DNA of 64,000 bases from positions 1,736,001 through 1,800,000 of the forward strand of contig CP126125.1 in NCBI GenBank assembly GCA_030123525.1, given 5' to 3'. The stretch's first letter is position 1. Each line of letters starts with the position of its first letter. This document shows positions 1 to 7,713 of the stretch, in pieces. Position numbers and translations under genes: made by a program. The DNA is from ELB16-189 sp018266435. GTDB taxonomy: Bacteria; Bacteroidota; Bacteroidia; Cytophagales; Cyclobacteriaceae. The notes beneath the pieces were generated by a model. It worked only from the letters and a program-made list of their open reading frames with translations. It ran no database searches and was not told the DNA's origin.

Positions 1-1
1 G

Positions 2-109
2 TTTAAAAACGAATTGGAGAAAACAATCAGCAACCGGTCAGGATTGAACATTGCGCAGGCAATTAAAGACTTGTCAGACATTAAAGACAAACGCTACCGG
101 TTTTATTAA
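2..109 (+). CDS. C-terminal end of an unrecognised protein (partial)
   Basis: An open frame runs in from the left edge and ends at the TAA at 107-109, leaving 35 residues. The piece is hydrophilic and charged (it ends KDKRYRFY) and has no motif I can assign. The terminator-like hairpin that begins 17 bases after the stop fits the end of a transcription unit. The family cannot be named from this fragment. Confidence 0.6.
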   Translation, partial: FKNELEKTISNRSGLNIAQAIKDLSDIKDKRYRFY

Positions 110-126
110 ACAAAATTGAACACAGT

Positions 127-161
127 AAATCGGCAAGACTTCGTGTTTTTGCCGATTTTTT
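127..161 (+). terminator. Rho-independent terminator-like hairpin directly before the DUF493 start
   Basis: A perfect 10-bp stem, AAATCGGCAA (127-136) with TTGCCGATTT (149-158), closes a 12-base loop and is followed by further T residues up to 161. It lies between the stop at 109 and the ATG at 167. It therefore looks like the terminator of the upstream gene, but its T-tract covers the place where the ribosome binding site of the next gene should be. Confidence 0.7.
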
Positions 162-166
162 ATTTT

Positions 167-427
167 ATGAAACCCTGGGAGGAATCGTTGCGCGAAAAAT
201 TAGATCAGCACTACAGCTGGCCTTCACTTTATACATTTAAGTTTATCGTGCCTACCGATAAGGTTAATGAGGTAAAAAGACTTTTTACCAAACACGAAAC
301 CACAGAAAAAATTTCAGAAAAGGGAAACTACACCAGCATAACCATACACATGATGATGCCCGGAAGCGATGCGGTAATTGAAGTGTATCAGGCAGTTTCG
401 GGCATTGAAGGAATTATTGCCCTGTAA
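167..427 (+). CDS. DUF493 family (YbeD-like) protein
   Basis: This 86-residue protein resembles the small DUF493/YbeD family, an alpha-beta fold similar to regulatory ACT-like domains whose exact role is unsettled. A core YTFKFIVPTDKVNEVKRLF is followed by a strand with TSITIHMMMPGSDAVIEVY and a final helix. The frame could be extended upstream to a TTG at 116, but that would read through a terminator-like hairpin, so the ATG at 167 is preferred. No clear ribosome binding site precedes it. The gene stands alone, with a possible promoter for the next gene behind it. Confidence 0.75.
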   Translation: MKPWEESLREKLDQHYSWPSLYTFKFIVPTDKVNEVKRLFTKHETTEKISEKGNYTSITIHMMMPGSDAVIEVYQAVSGIEGIIAL

Positions 428-437
428 AAACAGATCC

Positions 438-472
438 TTGTTTCTTTTTTGCAGAAGTTTGTTTTAACTTTC
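438..472 (+). promoter_or_regulatory. Possible Bacteroidota-type promoter for the pterin dehydratase operon
   Basis: TTG at 438-440 and TAACTTTC at 465-472 resemble the -33 (TTG) and -7 (TAnnTTTG) boxes of Bacteroidota. The next ATG is at 486, so the leader would be very short. The call rests on position and similarity to the box only; the 24-base spacing is slightly long. Confidence 0.35.
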
Positions 473-485
473 TCAAAAGCTACTC

Positions 486-719
486 ATGACTTGGGTTCGC
501 CAAAATAACCGGCTTACTAAAACATTTTCCTTCAAAAATTTTTCAGAAGCTTTTGCGTTTATGGTGCGCGTAGCATTGGTAGCCGAGAAAATGGATCATC
601 ACCCCTTTTGGACAAATGTCTATAACCGGGTAACGATCGAACTATCCACGCACGATGCCGGAGATACCGTAACCGAGAAAGATGAGGCATTAGCCCGGGC
701 CATTGATCAATTGGCATGA
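486..719 (+). CDS. 4a-hydroxytetrahydrobiopterin dehydratase (pterin carbinolamine dehydratase)
   Basis: This protein of 77 residues would dehydrate 4a-hydroxytetrahydropterin, recycling the cofactor used by aromatic amino acid hydroxylases. The family signature is clear: a helix ending EKMDHHPFW (about residues 34-42) carries the paired histidines, followed by YNRVTIELSTHDAGD with the third conserved histidine. Length is slightly short for the family (about 95), mostly at the N-terminus. The stop overlaps the start of rsmI by four bases (ATGA), so the two are probably translationally coupled. No hydroxylase gene is present in this window. Confidence 0.88.
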   Translation: MTWVRQNNRLTKTFSFKNFSEAFAFMVRVALVAEKMDHHPFWTNVYNRVTIELSTHDAGDTVTEKDEALARAIDQLA

Positions 720-1417
720 CAAAACCCAACCCCTCATTGTACATTGTGCCGACACCGATCGGCAATTTGGGAGACATCACGCTGCGGGCACTGGAAATAC
801 TCAAGTCAGTTGATATTATTTTAGCCGAAGACACACGAACCTCAGGGGTTTTATTGAAGCATTATCAAATTTCAAAACCGTTGCAAAGTTTTCACGTATT
901 CAATGAACACCAGTCGCTTCAGCGCGTCATAAAAAAAATGAATGACGGTGAAATGCTGGCGCTGATAAGCGATGCCGGAACACCCGGTATTTCTGATCCC
1001 GGTTTTTTATTGATTCGCGAATGCCTGAAAAATAATTTAGTGGTTGAGTGTCTTCCCGGGGCTACCGCATTTGTTCCTGCATTGGTAAAATCGGGTTTTC
1101 CTACCGATCGGTTTGTGTTTGAAGGATTTCTTCCCCATAAAAAAGGGCGTCAAACGTTATTGAAGGAACTGGCTAATGAAGAACGTACGATAGTGCTTTA
1201 CGAATCTCCTCATCGGTTGATAAAAACACTGGAACAAATCTATGAATACTTTGGTGCAAGCCGCAGGGTATCTGTTTCAAGAGAATTGACTAAAATGCAT
1301 GAAGAAACAATAACCGGGCCGGTTCATGGGGTACTCAATCAGCTGAAACTTCAACCGGTAAAAGGAGAAATCGTTATTGTGATCAGTGGAAATACAAATA
1401 GATCAAATGAAATATGA
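716..1417 (+). CDS. rsmI: 16S rRNA (cytidine1402-2'-O)-methyltransferase RsmI
   Basis: RsmI uses S-adenosylmethionine to methylate the 2'-O of C1402 in 16S rRNA, in the decoding centre. The 233-residue protein carries the tetrapyrrole-methylase-type signatures VPTPIGNLGDIT (11-22), AEDTR (37-41) and SDAGTPGISDPG (85-96). It is shorter than the E. coli enzyme (about 286) because the C-terminal extension is absent; short versions are common in Bacteroidota. It overlaps the gene on each side by an ATGA, forming a tight three-gene unit with the pterin dehydratase and the phosphatase-like gene. Confidence 0.93.
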   Translation: MTKPNPSLYIVPTPIGNLGDITLRALEILKSVDIILAEDTRTSGVLLKHYQISKPLQSFHVFNEHQSLQRVIKKMNDGEMLALISDAGTPGISDPGFLLIRECLKNNLVVECLPGATAFVPALVKSGFPTDRFVFEGFLPHKKGRQTLLKELANEERTIVLYESPHRLIKTLEQIYEYFGASRRVSVSRELTKMHEETITGPVHGVLNQLKLQPVKGEIVIVISGNTNRSNEI

Positions 1418-2208
1418 ACTTAATCTCAATAGAAAAACAAGTAATAGAACTAACCGGTGAGGTGGCCAATTTTATTAATGAAGAACGCAAGCATTTTGAC
1501 CGCGCGAACATTGAGCAAAAAGATACGTTTACCAATTTAGTTTCTTACGTAGATAAAGAATCGGAAAGAAAACTGGTAGATGGACTGGAAAAAATTTTGC
1601 CCGGCTCGGGATTTTTAGGTGAAGAGGGAACTAACAAAAAAGGCACGAACGAGTTTCAATGGATCATCGACCCGCTCGATGGCACCACCAATTTTTTACA
1701 CGGTGTACCTATTTTTGCCATCAGCATCGGGTTAAGACGTGGTGATAAAACTGTTCTCGGGGTAGTACATGAGGTGAGTCACCACGAGTGTTTTTACGCC
1801 ATCGAAGGTGGCAAGGCATTTTGTAATGGCAATGAAATAAAAGTATCACCGGTCGTACAATTGAGTGAAAGTTTGCTGGCTACCGGTTTTCCGTATTTCT
1901 ACTCTGTAAAAAAAGATCAATACCTCGACATTGTTAAGGCGTTTTTGGAAAAATCCCACGGCATACGCAGGCTGGGTAGCGCAGCCATAGACCTGGCTTA
2001 TGTGGCTTGCGGAAGACTGGAAGGTTTTTTTGAATTTGACCTTAAGCCATGGGATGTGGCCGGAGGTACATTTATTTTACAACAAGCAGGAGGTAAGGTA
2101 ACTGATTTTAGCGGAGGCAATAACTACTTGTTTGGCGGTGAACTTTGTGCCGCAGGAAATATTCACGCTGCCATGCTGGCCTTGATTCAGGAAAAATGGT
2201 TTGCCTGA
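1414..2208 (+). CDS. Inositol monophosphatase family protein
   Basis: A magnesium-dependent sugar-phosphate phosphatase of the IMPase/SuhB family (264 residues). Metal-binding motifs are complete: GEEG (69-72), the IDPLDGTTNF box (85-94) with D86 and D89, and a C-terminal PWDVAGG near residues 212-218. It could act on inositol-1-phosphate or related sugar phosphates; the substrate cannot be read from sequence. It is the last gene of the unit starting with the pterin dehydratase, and its ATG overlaps the rsmI stop by four bases. Confidence 0.88.
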   Translation: MNLISIEKQVIELTGEVANFINEERKHFDRANIEQKDTFTNLVSYVDKESERKLVDGLEKILPGSGFLGEEGTNKKGTNEFQWIIDPLDGTTNFLHGVPIFAISIGLRRGDKTVLGVVHEVSHHECFYAIEGGKAFCNGNEIKVSPVVQLSESLLATGFPYFYSVKKDQYLDIVKAFLEKSHGIRRLGSAAIDLAYVACGRLEGFFEFDLKPWDVAGGTFILQQAGGKVTDFSGGNNYLFGGELCAAGNIHAAMLALIQEKWFA

Positions 2209-2214
2209 TGTGTG

Positions 2215-2655
2215 TTACCAGCTAATACTAAAAAACCCTCGCTGGTTGGAAGCAATCACGAGAATAATGATCAGCAAAGCAATGCCGTTGTAGATAAACA
2301 TGCGTTTGTGTTTAGCCTCGCCTGACGAAAGTTTTTTCATCGAAATCCGTGCTATGGTAATTAACGCAATAGCAATGAGCATGCCGGTAATGTGCTCTAC
2401 CAACCAATAACGGGCTACGGAATCTTTCATCGAAGCTCCGCTGAAAATTACAAATGGGCTTATAAAATATAAGATCAACCCAAACAATAACTGTGTGTGA
2501 GTGGAGATGAATAAAAATAAACTCAACTGGTTATCGGTTTTTAAGAATTCCGATTTGCTTCTCCAGCCCGTAAAGGAGCGGTAGAGAATAATGAGCAGGA
2601 GAGCCAGGAGGATAAACCGGTTAAGTGAGTGAAGGATGACAAGAAATGAATACAT
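2215..2655 (-). CDS. Four-helix integral membrane protein of unknown function
   Basis: A 146-residue protein with four hydrophobic segments (about residues 5-25, 45-65, 85-105 and 120-138) and short charged loops, including a strongly basic RISMKKLSSGEAKHKR between segments 3 and 4. It resembles conserved Bacteroidota membrane proteins sometimes labelled cytochrome-B-like, but no haem-ligand pattern can be confirmed here. The frame extends to an upstream start at 2712; the ATG at 2655, giving MYSFLVILHSLNRF, looks more natural. It converges on the IMPase-like gene with a gap of 6 bases. Confidence 0.6.
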   Translation of the reverse strand: MYSFLVILHSLNRFILLALLLIILYRSFTGWRSKSEFLKTDNQLSLFLFISTHTQLLFGLILYFISPFVIFSGASMKDSVARYWLVEHITGMLIAIALITIARISMKKLSSGEAKHKRMFIYNGIALLIIILVIASNQRGFFSISW

Positions 2656-2752
2656 GGATATTTTTTTCGAAAAATACGATATTGTATGAAGCAAAACTAA
2701 AACGATGCACACTTAATTGTATAAGCCAATCCTTGTTATTATTTTGGCAAGG

Positions 2753-3697
2753 ATGAAAAGAACAATTGCATTAGTTTTTATTCTGTTTTTAGTCTGGTCG
2801 GCAGATGCTGCCCCTGATACCGTAAAGGTAGGTACGTATGTCATGAGCATTCACGACATTAATTTCCACGATCAGGAATATACAGCCCGTTTGTGGCTTT
2901 GGTTCCTCTACAAAAACAAAAATTTTGATTTTGGCAAACAACTGGATGTAACCAATGCCAAATCGATTGATCAGGCTCAACCATTGGACGACAGCCTGGA
3001 GGGGAAGCAATGGTCTATGCTGAAGATGAAATGTACAATGAAAGAAAACTGGAATGTGCTCGATTTTCCTTTTGATAAACAGCATTTGAAAATTCAGGTG
3101 GAGAACTCGCTGTTTGATAAATCTCAACTCATTTTCACTCCTGACCAGGCGGGAAGCAAGTTTGATTCAGACGAAACCCTGGCCGGCTGGACGATTCATA
3201 ATTTTAAAGTAGGAGTGGTTGATAATTATTATGAAACAGGATTTGGTGACAGCCGGAAAGGGCATACCAACCAAACTTTTTCTGCTTTTGTCATAGAAAT
3301 GGATATTGACCGGAACGCGTGGGGATTATTTTTAAAAATTTTTATTGGCATGTACATCGCATTTCTTATTTCCATGCTCAGTTTTGCTCCTCACCCCGAG
3401 GAGTTGGAGCCACGCTTTGGTTTACCTGTGGGTGGGTTATTTGCAGCCGTTGGTAACAAGTACATTATTGATTCAATTTTGCCAGAGTCGGCCTCGTTCA
3501 CACTTGTTGATTCGCTCCATGCTATTACGTTCTTCACCATTTTTGCCATTTTAGTGGCTTCGGCCATTTGTTTAAAATTGCACGATGGGGGAGATGGAGA
3601 AAAGGCCAAAAAATTTAATCACTGGAGCGCCCGGGCAATAGCGGTAGCCTATGCCTTGATCAATATTGCACTTGTTGTGTTGGCCATTGCAAAATAG
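2753..3697 (+). CDS. Pentameric ligand-gated ion channel (Cys-loop-type) homologue
   Basis: The 314-residue protein has the layout of a bacterial pentameric ligand-gated channel such as GLIC or ELIC: a signal peptide (1-19, ending ADAA), an extracellular beta domain of about 165 residues, and four membrane segments (about 188-210, 221-244, 252-275 and 292-312). The domain contains the family's Phe-Pro-x-Asp turn as FPFDKQ (105-110). The paired cysteines of animal receptors are absent, as in prokaryotic members. Segment 2 (RFGLPVGGLFAAVGNKY) is unusually glycine-rich with a lysine inside, so conduction is uncertain. The ATG at 2753, behind GGCAAGG, is chosen over a TTG at 2717. Ligand unknown. 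Confidence 0.65.
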   Translation: MKRTIALVFILFLVWSADAAPDTVKVGTYVMSIHDINFHDQEYTARLWLWFLYKNKNFDFGKQLDVTNAKSIDQAQPLDDSLEGKQWSMLKMKCTMKENWNVLDFPFDKQHLKIQVENSLFDKSQLIFTPDQAGSKFDSDETLAGWTIHNFKVGVVDNYYETGFGDSRKGHTNQTFSAFVIEMDIDRNAWGLFLKIFIGMYIAFLISMLSFAPHPEELEPRFGLPVGGLFAAVGNKYIIDSILPESASFTLVDSLHAITFFTIFAILVASAICLKLHDGGDGEKAKKFNHWSARAIAVAYALINIALVVLAIAK

Positions 3698-3764
3698 TAA
3701 CTGATACTTAGCAGATACTTGATAGCCGGCAATTGAATTTGTTCACTCACAGATCCGGTAAAAA

Positions 3765-4217
3765 TTACACTTTGTTTTTTGTATCCATAAGGATGGTAAC
3801 CGGACCATCATTAAGTAAGCGCACTTTCATATCTGCTCCAAACTCACCGGTTTGCACGGGTTTGCCGAGATGCGTAGAAATCACGTCAATGAATTTTTTG
3901 TAAAGAGGAACAGCAATTTCTGGTTTAGCTGCTTTGATGTAGCTGGGGCGGTTTCCTTTTTTGGTGCTGGCATGGAGTGTGAACTGGCTGACCACAATAA
4001 TGTCTCCGCCAACATCTTTCACACTCACATTCATCACGCCATCAGCATCATTGAAGATGCGGAGGTTAACAATTTTTCCGGCCAGCCATTCAATATCTTC
4101 GAGTGAATCAGTTTCTTCAATGCCGAGTAGTACCAGTAACCCTTTTGCAATTTGCGACTTTATTTTTCCTTCGATGGTTACAGAAGCTTCGCTTACCCGT
4201 TGTGTAACAGCGATCAT
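3765..4217 (-). CDS. dtd: D-aminoacyl-tRNA deacylase
   Basis: Dtd removes D-amino acids (and glycine from tRNA-Ala) from mischarged tRNAs. The 150-residue protein matches the family in length and shows both active-site motifs: SQFTLHA (77-83), where family members carry the SQFTL loop, and NDGPVT (136-141), the cross-subunit NxGPVT motif. The start MIAVTQRV is typical. It is on the minus strand downstream of the membrane coiled-coil gene, with a 24-base gap, so the two may share a transcript. Confidence 0.93.
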   Translation of the reverse strand: MIAVTQRVSEASVTIEGKIKSQIAKGLLVLLGIEETDSLEDIEWLAGKIVNLRIFNDADGVMNVSVKDVGGDIIVVSQFTLHASTKKGNRPSYIKAAKPEIAVPLYKKFIDVISTHLGKPVQTGEFGADMKVRLLNDGPVTILMDTKNKV

Positions 4218-4241
4218 GGGTTATGGTTAAGTATGAAGTTT

Positions 4242-4763
4242 CTAAAATGTTTGCTGGATTTCTTTTTTAAGATCGCGTAATGCCAGATCAATGGTATTTA
4301 CATCTTGCTCCATCAGCATTTCAAAAATCTTTTTAGAAAGGTCATTGCTGGTAGATTGACTGTCCAGTTGCCGGGCTGCTTCGTTGATCTGCAGGATCAA
4401 CTCTTCTTTGGCAAAGCGTACCTGATTCCAAACCGCCTCGCTCATAAATACCTGCTGTGATGAATTGTAGTTGTATTCATTTCTGATTTCATCCAATAAT
4501 ACTTTTTGAAACTCACGGGCGGTGAAAGCAGGGTTGTTCAGGCGTGTCAGCAGGTTTTGCGGAGAAATACGCTCTAAAAAAAGAGTAATCCGCTCGTAGG
4601 CCTGTAGACGTGCCGGCAGAATAGTCTCTATGCTTCGTGAGCGAACCTCGAGTTTTCTGAGTTCTATTTCGCGATGGATAAATGCACGAACCACAAGATA
4701 AACGGCATACAATACAACCGATGCAGGCAAAAGAATTTTGATAAAATCAACGAGAGCTTCCAT
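4242..4763 (-). CDS. Membrane-anchored helical protein of unknown function
   Basis: A 173-residue protein with one N-terminal membrane segment (about residues 7-25), then a long, charged, mostly helical cytoplasmic part. Features include ERITLFLERISPQNLLTRLNN in the first half and a glutamine-rich, acidic second half. The look is that of a conserved Bacteroidota protein with no assigned function. It precedes dtd on the same strand and is divergent from the IscA-like gene, with about 65 bases between the two candidate starts. Confidence 0.55.
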   Translation of the reverse strand: MEALVDFIKILLPASVVLYAVYLVVRAFIHREIELRKLEVRSRSIETILPARLQAYERITLFLERISPQNLLTRLNNPAFTAREFQKVLLDEIRNEYNYNSSQQVFMSEAVWNQVRFAKEELILQINEAARQLDSQSTSNDLSKKIFEMLMEQDVNTIDLALRDLKKEIQQTF

Positions 4764-4827
4764 AAAAAATATTTGATCGAAAATTAACTATTTTCGCAGA
4801 CGTTTGTGCTGTTATACCCCTAAGAAC

Positions 4828-5166
4828 TTGCTTGACTCACTAAAACCGGTGCTTATTACTACCTCAGCTGCAACTGAGGTAAGAAAAATTATGCAAACTA
4901 AAAACATTCCGCCTGGTTATGGATTACGCGTAGGTGTGCGGGGAGGACACGGTTGTGGCGGTGTAAACCTTATCATAGGTTTTGATAAACAGAAACCCAC
5001 AGACCTTTCGTATGAAGTTGACGGAATCCGCGTATTCATAGACAAAAAACACACAATGTACCTGATTGGTAAAGCGGTTGATTTTTATGAAGGTGCTGAT
5101 GCCCGCGGATTTATTTTTGTAGAGCAGGAGGCCATGGACCGGGGAGGCTGGCATAAAAAGGCATAA
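4828..5166 (+). CDS. HesB/IscA-like protein lacking the C-terminal cysteine pair
   Basis: The fold pattern is that of A-type iron-sulfur carriers: ITTSAATEVRKIM at the start, GYGLRVGVRGGHGCGG in the middle, and a domain ending near RGFIF. Classic IscA/ErpA carry a C-terminal CGCG whose cysteines bind the cluster; here the end reads DARGFIFVEQEAMDRGG with no cysteine, leaving only the central one. It may be a degenerate or alternative carrier. No ATG is available at the right place: TTG at 4828 is chosen, with TTG 4804 and GTG 4849 as alternatives. A TATTTTCG box at 4789-4796 makes the 4804 start nearly leaderless. Confidence 0.7.
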   Translation: MLDSLKPVLITTSAATEVRKIMQTKNIPPGYGLRVGVRGGHGCGGVNLIIGFDKQKPTDLSYEVDGIRVFIDKKHTMYLIGKAVDFYEGADARGFIFVEQEAMDRGGWHKKA

Positions 5167-5302
5167 GCTATTAGCGGGTAATTAAAATGCTAAGGGCAAT
5201 TTCGCTATTTTGTTGAAAAATATCGAAACGATATAAAGGTGTTAAGTAAGTGTAAAAAACAATTGGTTTAGAGTTAGTGCTATCAATTAAAAACAAACGA
5301 CT

Positions 5303-5467
5303 ATGTTAAGAATGTATATACCTATACTATTTTTTGCAATTTTCATCGGTTGGCTTTTGTACCGCCTTTTGATAATGAAAGACCTGAAGCGAAATCTAAA
5401 TACAGTATATGTTGGACTAACCTTTACAGGAGTCTGGATTTTGATTTATTTCTTTCTGCTTAAATGA
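5303..5467 (+). CDS. Small two-helix membrane protein (54 residues)
   Basis: A short frame with ATG at 5303 and TGA at 5465-5467 encodes MLRMYIPILFFAIFIGWLLY, a basic loop RLLIMKDLKRNLN, and a second hydrophobic stretch ending FFLLK. Two membrane helices with a positively charged connector are a plausible design for a real small membrane protein, and the stretch is otherwise a gene-free gap between the IscA-like gene and folB. No family is recognised. Chance cannot be excluded, since the region is AT-rich. Confidence 0.5.
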   Translation: MLRMYIPILFFAIFIGWLLYRLLIMKDLKRNLNTVYVGLTFTGVWILIYFFLLK

Positions 5468-5570
5468 AAGCGAGGGTTTAGTAATACTGAAAACACAATT
5501 GGCCACAAGCAGTACATTAACGATTAATTTTCAAAGACCGGTTGCCAGGTAAAATCTAACCGGTGGGTCA

Positions 5571-5933
5571 CTACGCTTTATGCCGGGCAACGGAAACGCT
5601 GGCTTTTTTGCAAACCCCGCCAATGGGCGGATTGAATTTTGAGATTTTTACTTCTGCATTTATAATGCCGGCAAACTGTTGAAGGATTTTTTCGGCAATG
5701 TTGTGGGCAACCGTTTCGAGTAGTTTGGAGGGTTTCTCCATTTCGTCTTTTACTACGGCATACAAATCTTCGTAGTTGATGGTGCCGCGAAGATCATCTT
5801 GAAAAGCGGAGTGATGCAGGGTCGTTTCAATCACCACATCTACCTCAAATTTATTTCCAGAAGACCGCTCGTGCGGATAGACCCCATGGTAGGCATGAAA
5901 CTCCAATCCTTCGAGCGAGATTTTTCCGGTCAT
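5571..5933 (-). CDS. folB: Dihydroneopterin aldolase
   Basis: FolB cleaves 7,8-dihydroneopterin to 6-hydroxymethyl-dihydropterin and glycolaldehyde in folate synthesis. The 120-residue protein has the N-terminal GLEFHAYHGVYPHE with the conserved glutamate, the TINYEDLY segment, LLETVAHNIAEKIL, and the C-terminal VKISKFNPPIGG with the catalytic-type lysine and the proline-rich turn. Length is normal. Its ATG overlaps the stop of the DivIVA gene by four bases, so the two are one unit. Confidence 0.92.
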   Translation of the reverse strand: MTGKISLEGLEFHAYHGVYPHERSSGNKFEVDVVIETTLHHSAFQDDLRGTINYEDLYAVVKDEMEKPSKLLETVAHNIAEKILQQFAGIINAEVKISKFNPPIGGVCKKASVSVARHKA

Positions 5934-6658
5934 TGAATGTCATCAAAAAAAGAGCGCTGAGCTTTCATCGCTTCCGCCATCGAAGGTGGGGCAGGCACGG
6001 CCGAAGGAGCCTCAGTGGGTGGCGTTGTAACGCTGATCGAAACCGTTTTTTTTATTTCAACTTCCATTTCGGCATTAGGGAAAAGTGATTTTTTTGTTTC
6101 GCGTTTAGCCAACGCCAGGTGCTGATCGGGGTCAAACTCACGCACGGAGGCTTTTGCCCGTTCTACGCGGTCAACGGTTTCGTGGGCGATGCGGTTTAAA
6201 TCAGAAAGCAAGTTTTCTTTGTGCAGTTCTAAATTTTTATAGTGTTGGCCCAGTGTTTTCAGCCGGTCTTCCATTTCGGCCAGCATTTGTTTTGAAATGA
6301 ACTCGGCTTCTTCAATTGTGTTCTTTGCCCGTGTTTTTGCTTCGTTGATTAAGGCATCTGAATTCAATTGGTTTTCGCGCAAAATGAGCTCGGCCGTTTT
6401 GTTGGCTTGCTCAATAACGTTTGCCCCGGTGTCTTCTGCAGTTTTCAATGTTTTAAAGAGGGAGCTTTCCACTTCGCGCAGTTTGTTTACTTCACGCTCG
6501 GTAGCTTCGAGTTTTATTTTTAATTCTTTACACTCATCCAGTGTGCGCTCCCATTCTTGAGAAAGTGACAACAGAAAGGCGTTTACTTCGTCTTTGTCAA
6601 AACCGCGCATGGTGCGCTCAAATGATTTTTGACGGATTTCAAGTGGTGTGATCTTCAT
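5930..6658 (-). CDS. DivIVA domain protein
   Basis: The N-terminus MKITPLEIRQKSFERTMRGFDKDEVNAFL is the DivIVA membrane-binding domain, with the conserved F and R before GFDKDEVNAFL. It is followed by a long coiled coil to about residue 175 and a proline-rich, disordered tail that ends with a short helix. Members of this family bind curved membrane and organise cell-pole or division proteins; in Bacteroidota the partners are little known. It is first of two genes, with folB overlapping its stop. Total length is 242 residues. Confidence 0.85.
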   Translation of the reverse strand: MKITPLEIRQKSFERTMRGFDKDEVNAFLLSLSQEWERTLDECKELKIKLEATEREVNKLREVESSLFKTLKTAEDTGANVIEQANKTAELILRENQLNSDALINEAKTRAKNTIEEAEFISKQMLAEMEDRLKTLGQHYKNLELHKENLLSDLNRIAHETVDRVERAKASVREFDPDQHLALAKRETKKSLFPNAEMEVEIKKTVSISVTTPPTEAPSAVPAPPSMAEAMKAQRSFFDDIQ

Positions 6659-6747
6659 AGTGGTTCCGTTTAGTTTAAAAAATAACTTCTTTTAGTTTAA
6701 AAAATTTTCCGTTATGGAATAAAAACTTATGATTAAAAAGAACACGC

Positions 6748-7698
6748 CTACAAAAATAGTAAATCCCAGGCAGAAATGGTACGGTCATCGCTGGCGCTCA
6801 CCAATTGTTGATTATAGGCCGTCCAAAGCATTTTATTTACAGATGCGCTGTGTCCGCCATGGCGGCTCTTGTCAAGTACCTTTAGCAATTTTAAATTATC
6901 AGCTTCCCAGATTTTGATTGTTTTATCTAAGCTGCCCGTAGCAAAATTTTTTCCGGAAGGGCTAAACACAATATGGTTGATGGCGTAAGTGTGGGCCACA
7001 ACTTCTTGTGATAAGGAATAGCCGGCCTGTACATCCCATGTTTTTATTCGTGCATCGCGCGAACCGCTGAACAGCAAATGATTGTCAGGCGAATAGCTGA
7101 GTGTAAACACAGAATTAGCATGGGCTTTGATTTCTTTTTTTACCTGATACTGATCCAGATCAAAAATCCGGATACAATGGTCGCTGAAGCCAACGGCCAT
7201 TTCGCCCAGAGCCGGATTAACGGCAAGCGTACGCACACTTTTTTCAGTGACAGCAATCTTTTTCTTAATTGCCCAACGGTCCAGGTCAATAATGGTAAGG
7301 GCGCCATCGCCCGTACCGGCTATCAAGTCGTTTTGAAATGACTGAATGTCGAAGATAGCGGCAGTGGTGAGTTGAAGCGAGGCCACTTCTTTTTTGTTGT
7401 GATCATCGATCAAATGAATGCCCGAATAATTTTGTCCGGCTACAAGTAATTTTTTTTCAGGCAAGTAATGTAAGGCGTAAACCGAATGAGGTAGTTGGCC
7501 GATCAGTTCACCATCGCCACCGGTTTCCAAATTCCACCGGGCAATGAATCCATCGCCACCGCCTGAAAAAAACAGGTGAGGCTCTCCACCTGATTGAAGG
7601 GTATAAACGCAATCGCGGTGGCCGGTGAATAAGTGCTTTTTTGCGGCTTGAACGTGCAATGTTTTTTGGTTTGAGATAATTTGACAAAATTGAAGCAT
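6748..7698 (-). CDS. WD40 repeat protein
   Basis: A 316-residue protein built almost wholly from WD40 repeats, roughly seven, enough for one closed propeller. Typical units are FSGGGDGFIARW, FSGSRDARIKTWD, FATGSLDKTIKIWE and VSASDDRTISAWD, each preceded by a GH or AH dipeptide. There is no signal peptide, so it is probably cytoplasmic and a scaffold for protein contacts. It is divergent from the phosphopantetheinyl transferase with only 15 bases between the starts, so the two promoters must overlap the genes or be shared. Confidence 0.85.
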   Translation of the reverse strand: MLQFCQIISNQKTLHVQAAKKHLFTGHRDCVYTLQSGGEPHLFFSGGGDGFIARWNLETGGDGELIGQLPHSVYALHYLPEKKLLVAGQNYSGIHLIDDHNKKEVASLQLTTAAIFDIQSFQNDLIAGTGDGALTIIDLDRWAIKKKIAVTEKSVRTLAVNPALGEMAVGFSDHCIRIFDLDQYQVKKEIKAHANSVFTLSYSPDNHLLFSGSRDARIKTWDVQAGYSLSQEVVAHTYAINHIVFSPSGKNFATGSLDKTIKIWEADNLKLLKVLDKSRHGGHSASVNKMLWTAYNQQLVSASDDRTISAWDLLFL

Positions 7699-7713
7699 AA
7701 AGAATAATTTTCA

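Noticed and set aside
559..834. 91-codon minus-strand frame over the pterin dehydratase and rsmI
   Set aside because: It overlaps two clear genes joined by an ATGA overlap on the plus strand, and its sequence has no motif.
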